Shown here piece after piece: positions 12,685 to 23,549 of a stretch of DNA of 64,000 nucleotides (positions are counted from its first letter, which is position 1; every line of letters begins with the position of its first letter). The translations under genes and the position numbers were made by a program. The stretch covers positions 132,383 through 196,382 of the forward strand of contig VSDK01023782.1 of NCBI GenBank assembly GCA_009767595.1. The letters are read 5' to 3'. Source of the DNA: Symbiodinium kawagutii (Eukaryota; Sar; Dinophyceae; Suessiales; Symbiodiniaceae). The notes below the pieces were generated by a model. That model was not told where the DNA came from and did no database searches. It saw nothing but the letters and a program-made list of their open reading frames with translations.

Positions 12685-14310
12685 GGAGTCGAGCCCCCAA
12701 CCCTCAGAAAACAAAAAAAAATTCAGGCTCCGAAATATTTTTTTTCACTTGCCATCTCTCAGCCATGCGTCTCCCCCAAAAGCTTGTCCCAGGCTCCAGA
12801 ACCAGCGGGTTTTGCATCCTGCGGCCTCTGCACCCAAAGAAAACCCCAAACAGAACAGATCTGGAAGACCCTGGGGGGAGTCGAGCCCCCAACCATCAGA
12901 AAACAAAAAAAAATTCAGGCTCCGATTTTGTTTTTCACTTGCCATCTCTCAGCCATGAACCTCCCCCAAAAGCCTGTCCCAGCCTCCAGAACCAGGGGGT
13001 TTTGCATCCTGCGGCCTCTGCACCCAAAGAAAACCCCAAACAGAACAGACCTGGAAGACCCTGGGGGGAGTCGAGCCCCCAACCATCAGAAAACAAAAAA
13101 AAATTCAGGCTCCGATTTTGTTTTTCACTTGCCATCTCTCAGCCATGAACCTCCCCCAAAAGCCTGTCCCAGCCTCCAGAACCAGGGGGTTTTGCATCCT
13201 GCGGCCTCTGCACCCAAAGAAAACCCCAAACAGAACAGACCTGGAAGACCCTGGGGGAGTCGAGCCCCCAACCCTCAGAAAACAAAAAAAAATTCAGGCT
13301 CCGAATTTTTTTTTCACTTGCCATCTCTCAGCCATGCGCCTCCCCCAAAAACTTGTCCCAGGCTCCAGAACCAGCGGGTTTTGCATCCTGCGGCCTCTGC
13401 ACCCAAAGAAAACCCCAAACAGAACAGACCTGGAAGACCCTGGGGGAGTCGAGCCCCCAACCCTCAGAAAACAAAAAAAAATTCAGGCTCCGAAATATTT
13501 TTTTTCACTTGCCATTTCTCAGCCATGAACCTCCCCCAAAAGCTTGTCCCAGGCTCCAGAACCGCCTCCCCCAAAAACTTGTCCCAGGCTCCAGAACCAG
13601 CGGGTTTTGCATCCTGCGGCCCCTGCACCCAAAGAAAGCCCCAAACAGAACAAACCTGGAAGACCCTGGGGGAGTCGAGCCCCCAACCCTCAGAAAACAA
13701 AAAAAATTCAGGTTCCGAAAGTTTTTTTTTCACTTGCCATCTCTCAGCCATGCGCCTCCCCCAAAAGCTTGCCCCAGGCTCCAGAACCAGCGGGTTTTGC
13801 ATCCTGCGGCCCCTGCACCCAAAGCAAACCCCAAACAGAACAGACCTGGAAGACCCTGGGGGAGTCGAGCCCCCAACCCTCAGAAAACAAAAAAATAATT
13901 CAGGCTCCGAATTTTTTTTTTCACTTGCCATCTCTCAGCCATGCGCCTCCCCCAAAAGCTTGCCCCAGGCTCCAGAACCAGCGGGTTTTGCATCCTGCGG
14001 CCCCTGCACCCAAAGCAAACCCCAAACAGAACAGACCTGGAAGACCCTGGGGGAGTCGAGCCCCCAACCCTCAGAAAACAAAAAAATAATTCAGGCTCCG
14101 AATTTTTTTTTTCACTTGCCATCTCTCAGCCATGAACCTCCCCCAAAAGTTTGCCCCAGGCTCCAGAACCAGCGGGTTTTGCATCCTGCGGCCCCTGCAC
14201 CCAAAGAAAACCCCAAACAGAACAGACCTGGAAGACCCTGGGGGGAGCCGAGCCTCCAACCCTCAGAAAACAAAAAAAAACTTTTCAGGCTCCGATTTTT
14301 TTTTCACTTG
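12685..14310. repeat. Satellite of ~190-bp units
   Basis: About eight and a half units, with the word GGAGTCGAGCCCCCAACC starting at 12685, 12877, 13067, 13256, 13445, 13671, 13861, 14052 and 14244 (last variant GGAGCCGAG). Unit lengths 189-192, except one of 226 that holds a ~37-bp internal duplication. Differences are mainly in poly-A and poly-T tract length. A 528-codon open frame crosses it, but frame jumps between units and low complexity argue against coding. Confidence 0.95.
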
Positions 14311-14536
14311 CCACACTTTGCTACTGTGAGTCATGACCATCTTGTTGAAAGATCACTTCGCATCCGCTGATGCACGGATATGCACGGTGTCATCTACAGC
14401 GAGTATGAAATTTAGATAAATTTGGTGTCTTGTCTTGTTGCTGTTGAAGTTCCGCGGGTAACATGATAAAAAGGAGACTCCTGATTCCAAGGAGTCTCCT
14501 CAAAATCTAAAACCTGTTGATGAAATATTAACACAT

Positions 14537-15073
14537 TTAGTCACAACCATTGGTAAGTCCTTGTGGCCCGAAATAGCCAAGTCCCAACATTCCTCCCGGT
14601 GTCCAATGCCCTGCAACAGCCCATGGAGCTGGGCCATACTCAACTGCAACTGCCTCAGGGTCAGCAGCTCCAGGAGCAACTGGATCAGCAGCTCCTCCAT
14701 CTGTTGGATCAGCACCTCCTCCATTTGCAGGATCAGTAGCTCCTGCAGCTCCTGGATCAGGAGCTCCTTCAGGAACCATGCCATAGCCACCAGATCTGGA
14801 TCTGACAACACGCTTCCAGTACTCGTTCTCGGCCGGCGCTACAATGGGCAGTACTCGACTCTTCGTCTCTGCATTGCGTGCTCCTTTGTGCACTGCAGCC
14901 GAACACTCAAGGTATTGAGAATCAGCATCTAGAAAAGAATCTTGCACCGCCAAGAGGTCTGACCATCGAGACCTGCTGTACAGCAAATGGATGAAATGTC
15001 CAGCAATGCTTCGGTCGATCAAATCGACACTTTCATCAAACAAGATTCTGTGCATCTCCAAGCAAACCCATAC
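14537..15073 (-). CDS. Tyrosine recombinase-like mobile element protein, C-terminal exon
   Basis: A long frame after acceptor ACATTTAAG runs to a TGA at 14537 (178 codons). The first half, ..DRSIAGHFIHLLYSRSRWSD.. then HKGARNAETKSRVLPIVAPA, resembles a family common in dinoflagellate genomes that I recall as tyrosine recombinase or DIRS/Crypton-like; the Arg in SRSRWSD would be the catalytic one. From about residue 100 it becomes a Pro/Gly/Asp/Ala-rich tail with repeated ADP triplets (GAADP-like units). The frame is open to 15127 but the first residues may be intron. Assignment rests on memory of the family, not on a search. Confidence 0.55.
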   Translation of the reverse strand, partial: VWVCLEMHRILFDESVDLIDRSIAGHFIHLLYSRSRWSDLLAVQDSFLDADSQYLECSAAVHKGARNAETKSRVLPIVAPAENEYWKRVVRSRSGGYGMVPEGAPDPGAAGATDPANGGGADPTDGGAADPVAPGAADPEAVAVEYGPAPWAVAGHWTPGGMLGLGYFGPQGLTNGCD

Positions 15074-15117
15074 CTTAAATGTCAGCAAGCAGTTGCCAGT
15101 CCTGGCTCTACATCCAC

Positions 15118-15287
15118 CTGTGCCCACCCTTGGGTCGCAAGCAGCCGCGCACCTGCGCCTTCATCCACATGACTTTCACCATGTCCGCCATCATCCCCGA
15201 GGACTCCGGGATGCCGCGCATCCACATGGTGACCTCCAACGTCCGTCGCGGCGTGGATGGACCTTCCCCATAGCCAAGTCCTTGGAT
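15118..15287 (-). CDS. Exon of unrecognised gene, G/C-ending codons
   Basis: Frame IQGLGYGEGPSTPRR.. then TLEVTMWMRGIPESSGMMAD.. to ..RPKGGH, with about 85% of codons ending in G or C, the strongest bias in this part of the window. The donor is CACAG|GTGGAT; the acceptor is probably TCATAG. Met-rich (MADMVKVMWMKAQ). A second possible donor (GCGCAG|GTGCGC, about 15146) would join phase 0 to the recombinase exon. A partial TIR element ends about 50-100 bp upstream of the acceptor (15340-15392). Confidence 0.65.
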
Positions 15288-15339
15288 CTATGAGTGGGAA
15301 ATTGTTTCGACGACTATGGTGATATAGCTTATTAACTAT

Positions 15340-15392
15340 TTATAGTAATAAACCAGCCATTTTTTGGGCTCCCTATGGCTTGAGAAACCACC
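15340..15392. mobile_element. MITE-like element family 1, partial copy
   Basis: Right half only, CCATTTTTTGGGCTCCCTAT then GGCTTGAGAAACCACC, followed by ATTT. Confidence 0.65.
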
Positions 15393-16220
15393 ATTTGTTG
15401 TTTATATGGCCATGAGTCAATCTTAACCAACCAATTACTGGTTTATTCCGAATGGGCACTTGGGAAGAATTGTGATTGCTACGTCCTAGTGTTGTTAGAC
15501 TGTTCCGATGGGTTTTAGTAGTCATTCAATTCAACCTAGATGCATGATGGCGATGATCAAGATATTTGGATTAACATCATGGTTGGGTGGAACCAAATAC
15601 ATCATTCGTGTACTGGTCGGTGCTTAAAACCCATCCCAAACAAACAAGTCACTCAACCAACCATGCCAAATATTGCGAAAATCAGACTTTGAAACCACCA
15701 ACTAGAATAGTAAAGATGAGTTGGTAAACAAGCAGTTGATAGATCAACAACCAGACTTGTTGATAGATTGTCAAAATCCATAGATCTTTTGCAGCCAATG
15801 GGCAACACATCCAATTACAGTTGAATCACCATAGTTCTTGGATGTTCTTGGTGAGCCCACTAGTTATAGCCCTGTGCTTATGACTGGTTCACAATGACTA
15901 AAACCCATAGGTCGACACTTCCAACAGTAAAATACAACAACTAAGGTTCTGACACTGCGTGGACCCGCCCCTATCATCTTGGGTAACCGGTCAGGCACCC
16001 TCCGGGGAGCCAACCAATGCAAAGGAAGGGACCACTGAAGGAGGTCAACTTCTCGAGCTGCAGAAATCCATTTCGACATATATGAATTGCATGTACTACA
16101 ATAGAAACCGTAAACTACTTACCATCAAAGTATGGTAGTTAAACATTGTATCTATCATACAATCTACATTGTAAATGATTTACCATGGCATACCATTGCA
16201 ACAGTATACATCATACATGT

Positions 16221-16252
16221 ATATCTATCTATCTATCTACCTACCTACCTAC

Positions 16253-16326
<74 letters not shown>

Positions 16327-16339
16327 CTCTATCTATCTG
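16221..16339. repeat. (CTAT)n microsatellite
   Basis: Nearly thirty CTAT/CTAC units. Confidence 0.95.
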
Positions 16340-16372
16340 GGATACTGCGACAATGTCTGCACCCGTCCGCAG

Positions 16373-16520
16373 AACCAACCTACTAAACACCCAAGCATGG
16401 AACACGATTCTGCGAGAATTCGATGTGTTTCGTGAGCTTCCCATCTTCCAAATTCGCCACACCCTACAGCTCCAGCCATCTAGCACGTACCATGTCCGCA
16501 CAGGGCAGAACCTCTCCTAA
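16373..16520 (+). CDS. Plus-strand terminal exon candidate
   Basis: After acceptor CCGTCCGCAG: one lead base then TNLLNTQAWNTILREFDVFR.. to ..VRTGQNLS and TAA. Upstream the frame runs into the TATC microsatellite, which is not coding. Codons moderately G/C-ended. Followed by irregular CTACACTTACTC repeats (16550-16680). Confidence 0.4.
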
Positions 16521-16816
16521 TCGGAAACACTTTCTCTCAGCTGCACTTGCTCGCAGCTACACTTACTCCTGGCTACACTTATTCTTGGCTACACTTACTC
16601 TTCACCACACTTACTTTTTACTATACTTTTTTAAAACACTTCACTACACTTCTTGGCTACACTTACTCTCAGCTATGTTTTGGATCCGTACCTCGGAGTT
16701 CCTCTACGAAATTTCCTTCGATCAGTTGGAATGATTTTGCATAGTTCGTAATACTTGTGGTATTTGCGATCATTCGTTGCGGAGAATTGTTAGTAACTAC
16801 TCTCCAGTAAACTAAC

Positions 16817-16978
16817 CTGGAAGTTGAAAATCAGGCATTTATAGCTGGTTTTCCTGTGGAAAATAGCCCCCAAGGGCAGGGTCTCCCAAGCCATAGCCTC
16901 GGGGTCGAAGATCAAACTCTGTCGGGGAAGACATGGAGGACACCGCTCCATCTTGTTCAGCGCAGCGGCCCTCTCGCC
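16817..16978 (-). CDS. Exon of unrecognised gene
   Basis: Fifty-four codons, phase 0-0, GERAAALNKMERCPP.. then SLIFDPEAMAWETLPLGA.., between acceptor GCTGCTCTCAG and donor TTCCAG|GTTAGT. Most codons in the first three quarters end in G or C. The plus strand is open too, but lacks matching splice sites. The donor region resembles sequence near 1355-1385. Confidence 0.6.
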
Positions 16979-17292
16979 CTGAGAGCAGCGAGGAGCTCTA
17001 ATCCATCATGAGTGGTTAGTCAGCAATGGTTCAGTTGGCTGGTGAATGGTTCTGGAGATAAACAATAGGTGATTAACCAGCCAGGTTAGATATCTGCTAT
17101 TGGTTGATGTATAAACCATTGGTTCGTCAATGGTTAATCACCAGCAGTTAATGGAGATGAATAATATCACCAACCAGAACAGGGGAAAATAACCAAATAC
17201 TACCTATGGTTGATGAAACGGGATAACAACAAACCAGAATATTAGATATACCAACCATGGCTATGTTGGATCACCTTTGAATTTGTACCAAC

Positions 17293-17445
17293 CAGCATCC
17301 CAAGCCCGTTATGAACCCCCGGCTGCACATCCATGCGCCACTGAGCTTGCCATGTCCTGGGCACAGCATTGCCCAGGTTTTTTCGCCCAGCGGCTGGATC
17401 GCCGATGACTCGTTGGATGTAGGCTTCTTGCGCCTGCTCCTTCTC
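17293..17445 (-). CDS. Exon of unrecognised gene
   Basis: Fifty-one codons, phase 0-0: EKEQAQEAYIQRVIGDP.. to ..QPGVHNGLGML. The acceptor has a clear pyrimidine tract (cttccctgtcatgtgcacag) and the donor is CTG|GTTGGT. The product starts with a helical charged stretch. It lies 315 bp upstream of 16817-16978 in the same phase and may belong to the same gene. Confidence 0.65.
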
Positions 17446-18242
17446 CTGTGCACATGACAGGGAAGCAGCACCTGGGATTCCACTGGAAAATACTGTTGCA
17501 AAGAGGTCAGCTTGACAAAATTGAGCTGAACCTCAGCTACAGGGTGGCACCAGTTTTAAATCGGTGAATAATTAAATCATTGACCTTCAACATACTTCAA
17601 CCATATTTGCCCTAGCTGGCATGCAGCGTAGTGGTATATCAATGGCTACAGTATCTCGTGGTACCGATGAGCTAATCCTTTCACCCTCTGTAGCGATTCG
17701 TTAATCAACAATGACTGGTTCGGCTGTATGATATCGTCTATCATGGCTTATTTTCGATAAGCCTGGATCATGGCTGGATCATATATCATCTATCATGGCC
17801 ATGATCATAGCCTATGATTGAGAATCGTCCGGAGACCAGTTTTATAAGTTTTGATCATGGCCTATCCTTACCATCAACCATTCTTGACAGTTGGTTGGCC
17901 CACTACAATAGATGAATGATAGCAACACATCCCAGCTGTTCCATGTTCCAGTAGCCGACCCAATGTTGATCTCGCGACTTCGCTTGCTGTTTTTGCCAGA
18001 ATTGGAAGAGCTGACTCGACCTGGACAAAAATATTAAGCATCAGATTGACATATATTAAGCATTGGTATATGATTATTGATATAGATGATGATTACCAAC
18101 CATATATATGATATTGGACAATGATATTCAGAATGGATCATCATACATTCAGCATTGCTTCATCACCTATCACCATAATCGCTTTTGATGACATGCAACA
18201 TCACCCCATCACCCCGGAAATGACCACGTAACCATTGCAACA

Positions 18243-18371
18243 TCAACGAACACCCCCCAGGGCATCCCCCCATCCCCTTGCGCTGGTCTCCTTCTCCTCC
18301 TGTTTCTTTCTCCGTTGGATTTCCGCTTTGGCCCAGCGGTCCTTGTGCTGATGCCGCACCAGGGTGATCAT
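18243..18371 (-). CDS. Terminal exon, basic helical C-terminus
   Basis: Forty-two codons then TGA: MITLVRHQHKDRWAKAEI.. to ..GWGDALGGVR, after acceptor GCGCGCCAG. RRKKQEEKE in the middle suggests a charged helix. G/C-ending codons dominate. Immediately upstream the intron holds the long GAT/GAA microsatellite (18460-18800), whose His/Met/Asp-run ORFs are artefacts. Confidence 0.6.
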   Translation of the reverse strand: MITLVRHQHKDRWAKAEIQRRKKQEEKETSARGWGDALGGVR

Positions 18372-18459
18372 CTGGCGCGCAGGTGCGGACAAATGTTGAG
18401 GTTGGATGATGCTTACACGGATGATGATCGCTGATGTTGAAAATGATGAAAGTGCACAT

Positions 18460-18596
18460 GAAGATGAAGATGATGAAGATGAAGATGACGAAAAAAGAAA
18501 ATAATGATGATGATGATGATGATGATGAAGAAGAAGAAGAACATGATGATGAAGATGAAGATGAAAATGAAGATGAAGATGACGAAAAAGAAGGTT

Positions 18597-18631
<35 letters not shown>

Positions 18632-18692
18632 GAAGAAGAACATGATGATGAAGAAGAAGAAGAAGAAGAAGAACATGATGATGAAGAAGAAC

Positions 18693-18748
<56 letters not shown>

Positions 18749-18800
18749 CATGATGATGATGATGAAAATGATGATGATGAAAATGATGAAGAAAATGATC
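18460..18800. repeat. (GAT)n/(GAA)n compound microsatellite
   Basis: Long mixed run of GAT and GAA triplets. Encodes Asp/Glu on plus and His/Phe runs on minus; judged intronic, upstream of the exon at 18243-18371. Confidence 0.95.
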
Positions 18801-19198
18801 ATGAACAAATAGTAGAAACAACTAAGATCATTGTCTGCTATATTTTTCGAAACATCCTTAAGTGATTACCTATACTAACTATGACCATCGTTTTGATTAG
18901 ATTGGAAGCGTGTATGACCTGGGACCGTTCACTGGTCAGATTGGTCCAAGCTGTGTGCGTTGATAAATCAATCGGGTTCAGTCGAGGGTTCCCGACCGGG
19001 TCATGCACGGCAAGTCAATGGGAATCCGATCCCGATATGCAAGCCCTGAAAGGAAAGAATCGGTGATGATCATTATGCGTTGTCCCCTACAATCATCCAT
19101 TGATGCTTGATCCAGATCAATAACCCCTCGTATTTGATGGTAAATCAGAAATCACCAACCATTTATGCTTAAACTCATGGTGTTTTGTTCATATTTAG

Positions 19199-19272
19199 AC
19201 CTCCCATTCACCAGCATCAAACATGCGGGATCTCATGGGGAGTCTCCCCGGCCTCGCCTGGTTGATGACCTG
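19199..19272 (+). CDS. Plus-strand exon candidate
   Basis: Two lead bases and 24 codons LPFTSIKHAGSHGESPRPRL..DDL between acceptor TTCATATTTAG and donor CTG|GTAGGT. Frame stays open to TGA at 19350. Product not recognised. Confidence 0.4.
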
Positions 19273-20011
19273 GTAGGTGTTGAAACACGTGCGACAGACC
19301 TTGACGGGTCTCCTGAGCGATCAGCTACTGAGCGAGAAACCCGAGGATGATAAGAGAGGTACGTAGTGCGTGTTCGTGTATAGAAAAAAGAAGGGACTAG
19401 TAGGGATACGGTGTCTATGAAGAAATACACAAAATATACATATATAAATATATATTTCTATATAAAACCTATATGTATATATACGTATGTTTGTGTTTAA
19501 AAAACGTACATGCATATATGTATATATCTTTGTATCTGTATCCATCAACTATGATGCAATAACCCCAGCAGAAGCCAACTGATCTCATATTTTCCACAGA
19601 TCATTGAGAGTGTATCCGGAAATCCAAATGTTCTGGCCTTGTGGCCCTTCTTGCAGTGCGCACGTCTTATAGTTTGTTGTTTTTTTCCATCATGGATTAA
19701 ATCGCAGTCAACATTTGGGTATCATATTCTACCAGGTTGAACAGTTTTGAGTCATGTATGAACGGATGAAGTCAGCCTTTTCAATCTAGCTATGTGAACT
19801 TGCGGGAATGTGTGCCAAAAAATAAATCCGAACCAACACTGCTCACCAAAAGCAGCAGCTGTGCTGGTTTGACAGCTTCGTTCTACGGCAGTGAAACGTA
19901 CCTCAACTACAGCAAGGCCATGTTCCTAATGAACACTACAATGAGATACTATGAGACCATTACAGACTAGACTCTCCAGCTTGGCGATATTTATATATAT
20001 ATATATATAAA

Positions 20012-20066
<55 letters not shown>
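20012..20066. repeat. (TATC)n microsatellite
   Basis: Perfect TATC units flanked by TA and AAAT runs. Confidence 0.95.
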
Positions 20067-20109
20067 ACATACATAAATAAATCAATAAATAAATAAAAAA
20101 AATATATAT

Positions 20110-20300
20110 ATATATACTCGGAGCTGACTTTCTCGTCCTTGTCCAGGCGTTCATCCGGATTTCCACCATGGCTTTCAGCTGGTCCGTTTCGCATCATCCG
20201 TTGGTGCCACCGGACGCCGCAGCGCCAGCTCGGCAGCGACAGCTGGCCAGCTTCACCAGCTCGGTGTGGATCTCGCGTAGGTCCATGGCTTCTTGAGCAT
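20110..20300 (-). CDS. Exon(s) of unrecognised gene, possibly decayed
   Basis: After acceptor GGGGTCAG the frame reads SDAQEAMDLREIHTELVKLA.. with strong G/C-ending codons to a GT donor at 20211 (TCCG|GTGGCA). Thirty-two bases later, after CAG, two frames are open to 20110: LKAMVEIRMNAWTRTRK and ..NPDERLDKDEKVSSE; only the second keeps phase. Read straight through, the first frame meets a TGA. So either a very short intron or frame decay is present. Region upstream (20301-20400) is open in a third frame (RLSISSRTGLEMAFLDGM). Confidence 0.5.
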
Positions 20301-21209
20301 CTGACCCCAGGGGCCACCATGCCGTCCAGGAACGCCATCTCCAGCCCCGTCCGCGAAGAAATTGACAGTCTCGCAGGTGCAGTTGGGACATTCACTGCAT
20401 AATATGCACCTGGTTCATTGACATCACCACTGGATCCCTGTTGTACCACCTGACAGAACTCTTGTCAACCACCGTGAAAAATCCTTGTTGCTGGGTCACC
20501 AGCCAACAGTCAATATCAACCATTGATATCAAACACTACAAGGATCATCCTTAACCACCACGAGACTTGATGAACCAACATTCTTGGCCACTAATTAAAA
20601 TGGAACTCAACGCAAATCATTGTTCATCATGATCATCATCATCAGCCATTGTTTGACCATCGTGAACCATCTATGTTTATCACGGCTAAACAATTCATCA
20701 TCACTTGCCGTCACCGAGCCACATCAATATATTCCATTGTCGATCTTAAATCACGCAAATCGACTTACTTGACAGTCGTTAATCATTACCAGTCATCCAT
20801 GGAACCATTGCTTAACCATGGAACCATCACCAATCAATCTTGACATTCCCTACGATATTTGCTTATCAGGCCATATGGCTAAACCATGACCAACCATTAG
20901 TATATCAACCATTCTTAGCCACTATTAATGATGACTTGATCGTTATTGAACAACAGCGGTTCATGATTAGTTATAGCTAGCCATCAAACAACCATTACGA
21001 TTAACCATCTATGACGAATCATGTTTCAACCGCTACTCAACCATAGTGAGCCATGATGAACCACCACTAACCACCATTCCCCAACCATCCATCAACCACA
21101 ATGAACCATTATCAACCACTTCTAAAAAATCTTCCAACCATCAATCAGTTATAAAGTCACCAGCCAGCATATAATCAACCACAATGAGCCATGATTGATC
21201 AGTACAAAC

Positions 21210-21270
21210 CATCCTTAGGCCATCCTTAGGCCATCCTTAGGTCATCCTTAAGCCATCCTTAGGCCATCCT
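21210..21270. repeat. 11-bp tandem repeat (AGGCCATCCTT)
   Basis: Five to six copies directly at the 3' end of the minus-strand exon 21269-21388, spanning its donor. Confidence 0.85.
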
Positions 21271-21388
21271 TCAGCAACGCCCCCAACGGCCGTCCCAGGC
21301 TCAAGCGATAGCGCATGCCGGGCACCGACACGTCCATGCGGAGGGACATGTTACGAGGCACCTGGGCGGCTAGGCTCCCCGTGGTGTC
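21269..21388 (-). CDS. Exon of unrecognised gene, GA donor
   Basis: Forty codons, phase 0-0: DTTGSLAAQVPRNMSLRM.. to ..LGRPLGALLK, with about 88% of codons ending in G or C. The acceptor is TGCCACCGAG. No GT follows; the best ends are AAG|GATGGC (GA) or ATG|GCCTAA (GC), and the sequence beyond is an 11-bp tandem repeat (GGCCTAAGGAT). This makes it another likely non-canonical intron. Confidence 0.65.
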
Positions 21389-21469
21389 CTCGGTGGCAGG
21401 GATTGGAGATGGTTTGTCACCATGGTCACGGACCATGAGTCATAGATGATCTTCGCTAGTTGAAGGTTG

Positions 21470-21722
21470 ATTGTTGGGAAGATTGATTGTTGGCTGATGG
21501 TTCGTTGATGGCTGCTTGATGGTTAGTTGAGGGCTGCTTGATGGAAAGTTGATGGCTGCTTGATGGAAAGTTGATGGCTGCTTGATGGAAAGTTGATGGC
21601 TGCTTGATGGAAAGTTGATGGTTGCTTGATGGAAAGTTGATGGTTGCTTGATGGAAAGTTGATGGCTGCTTGATGGTTGGTTGATGGCTGCTTGATGGTT
21701 GATGGTTGACGGTTGATTGATG
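21470..21722. repeat. 22-bp tandem repeat
   Basis: Copies of GCTGCTTGATGGAAAGTTGA plus TG, six or more, with flanking degenerate GATGGTTGATG words. Ser/Gln-rich ORFs on the minus strand come from the repeat. Confidence 0.9.
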
Positions 21723-21839
21723 GTTGCCCGGTGATTCACTCAGCACTTCGATTGGTCCTGCTCCATTTGAGACTCAAGATCTCCACGTGAGCATGGGACG
21801 TGTTCCTTTGAAGTTGGAGGTTCACTCAGGACCTCAGCT

Positions 21840-21930
21840 GGTGGTTTCCCAAACCATGGGGGACCCCCAAAAACAGTCGATCTATCAAAATAAATGCTTG
21901 AAAATGGATGACTGGGGGGTCCAACACAAT
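21840..21930. mobile_element. MITE-like element family 1, diverged copy
   Basis: Left GGTGGTTTCCCAAACCATGG then GGGACCCCCAAAAACAG; right end GGGGGGTCC, outer part lost. Confidence 0.5.
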
Positions 21931-22797
21931 CAACAAAAAATACCTTCCTCCGGCAGCTGCTCTTCTACAACCATTTGGTATCTACCGCATTAGACCTTCA
22001 TTAGCAGTTCTTGATTCACCCGTACTATCATCAACGACCAAACAACTCATCACTTCGATTGGCGCTCAGCTAATGCCCTGATGATCATTTGATGCAAAAT
22101 TGACAAATTCCATCAAACCTCGGTTGGCCCTAGCGAAAAATGCTTGTCACCTATCATTGATAAATCCCTCTTATCACCCGTATAGTTGGCACTATCAGAA
22201 AAATAGTTTTACAAATGGAAACCATTGGTTTTGGGGGTGCGATTATTTTGGCACAAACCCAAATGATGGTGAATAACCAAGAGTTAATTATTGGTTGCTT
22301 AGCCATCAACTAAGTGTTGGTTACTCACCATTATCCCCATCATCAATGATTAATTAGTGAGTAGCTGATGAATAGCCAATGGTTCTTCGTGGTTACCCCA
22401 CTATATGCCAACTATCACCGATTGACCCAACCAACTACATATACCAACAACCAAATAACCGCCAGTCAAGAACTAGGTCTCTAGGTAAGTGCTAGTGGTT
22501 ACCTCATTGGTTATTCATCGTTTATTGATCGCCACTATTAACCTTTAATTACTTATGATTATTGAACAAACGCTGATTCAACCAATTAATCGCTATAGAA
22601 AAATCTGTTATCATGGCACGACAGAAAACCCAACATGAATATTTCAACCGTACTATGAACCACCTCATCATATATCGATTAACGCCCCTAACAATTGATA
22701 TCAACCTACTAAAGTGTATTCATAGCTGTTGAAACATTTTTTATACATGAACATTTGCAAAAAACTTTTGATCATTTAGATACCTAGTTTGGTCTAA

Positions 22798-22850
<53 letters not shown>
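22798..22850. repeat. (ATG)n microsatellite
   Basis: About 17 ATG units, just inside the intron following the exon at 22878-23295. Confidence 0.95.
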
Positions 22851-22877
22851 TGGGACCGCCTTTTTTTAACCTGTCAC

Positions 22878-23295
22878 CTGCTACAGCACAACTTGAAAGC
22901 CATGGGCAAAAAGTGGTCCTGCAATTTTTCGGCCGCCTCTTCTGACGCCTCGAGTTCACCATGCATGCCTTTGGCAACTTGAACGCCAAAAAACGTTCCT
23001 CCCTGGCACGTGGCATCTTCAGCAGCGAGACCAACACAATGATGCCCTCCAAAGAGTACACATCTATTCCAATCAGCTCGGCATGGCGATCGCCAAAGGC
23101 AACATCGGCCGCCCGTTTCATGAGAGCAATCGAGCTGCTACTGGGAAGGGCACCTTTTTTAAAGGCACGGTGCCACTCTTCAAAGTTGCGGCATGTTCCA
23201 AGTCCAGCGGCATTGGGGGTCAAATGCGCCAAGCTCAGCAGGGCTCTCCATTGTGCCCCACGCCCTGGGTCCTGCTGTTTCGGCTGGGACGCCAT
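22878..23295 (-). CDS. First exon (ATG) of unrecognised gene, with a homopolymer frameshift
   Basis: ATG at 23293-23295 opens MASQPKQQDPGRGAQWRALL.., continuing through ..AFGDRHAELIGIDVYSLEG.. to about residue 103. At a run of six T (minus strand, near 22992) the best frame moves by one: the second frame reads ..HGELEASEEAAEKLQDHFLP.. to ..FKLCCSR and ends at a strong donor AGCAG|GTGACA. The frame expected from one more T is continuous, so this is either an assembly error or a true frameshift. Product unknown; a basic, helical protein of unclear location. It is a candidate 5' end for the minus-strand exons at 18.2-21.4 kb. Confidence 0.65.
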
Positions 23296-23476
23296 TTCCC
23301 TCCCTTGGATGCTTAGCAGGCTCGCTCAGTCTGTAATCATTGGGTATGGTTGCCGGAAGCTGTTGCTGATGCTGATTCCCATTACTTCGATGCGTTATAC
23401 TTGCTTTATTGGCCTTTGCATACCACACCTTGACACACACATATATGGAACGGCATAGTAAACGCGACCCTATCAC

Positions 23477-23549
23477 CCCTCGGCCGTGGCACCACCGCGG
23501 CTTCGTCCGACGCCAGGTGCGCGGCCGCCGCCAGCACCGTTAGGGCGTC
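23477..23549 (-). CDS. Exon of unrecognised gene
   Basis: DALTVLAAAAHLASDEAAVV.. in a frame where nearly all codons end in G or C, between acceptor GCTGGTAG and donor GAGGG|GTGATA. Ala-rich helical. The AG lies in a TAG that would otherwise stop this frame, so an unspliced CAG-to-TAG change is an alternative. The whole 23.46-23.63 kb segment is a sharp GC island. Confidence 0.5.

Noticed and set aside
12784..14370. 528-codon ORF as a real gene
   Set aside because: It is produced by the satellite; units jump frame and both strands are open.
15340..15392. Relic of the dinoflagellate spliced leader (CCATTTTGGCTCAAG-like)
   Set aside because: CCATTTTTTGGGCTC is the family 1 element centre and occurs in other copies without leader similarity.
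18243..18821. His-, Met-, Asp- and Phe-run ORFs around 18.4-18.8 kb
   Set aside because: Direct translation of the GAT/GAA microsatellite; only the last 43 codons (18243-18371) look coding.
20139..20402. Plus-strand 87-codon ORF
   Set aside because: The minus strand has better codon bias and splice sites in the same island.
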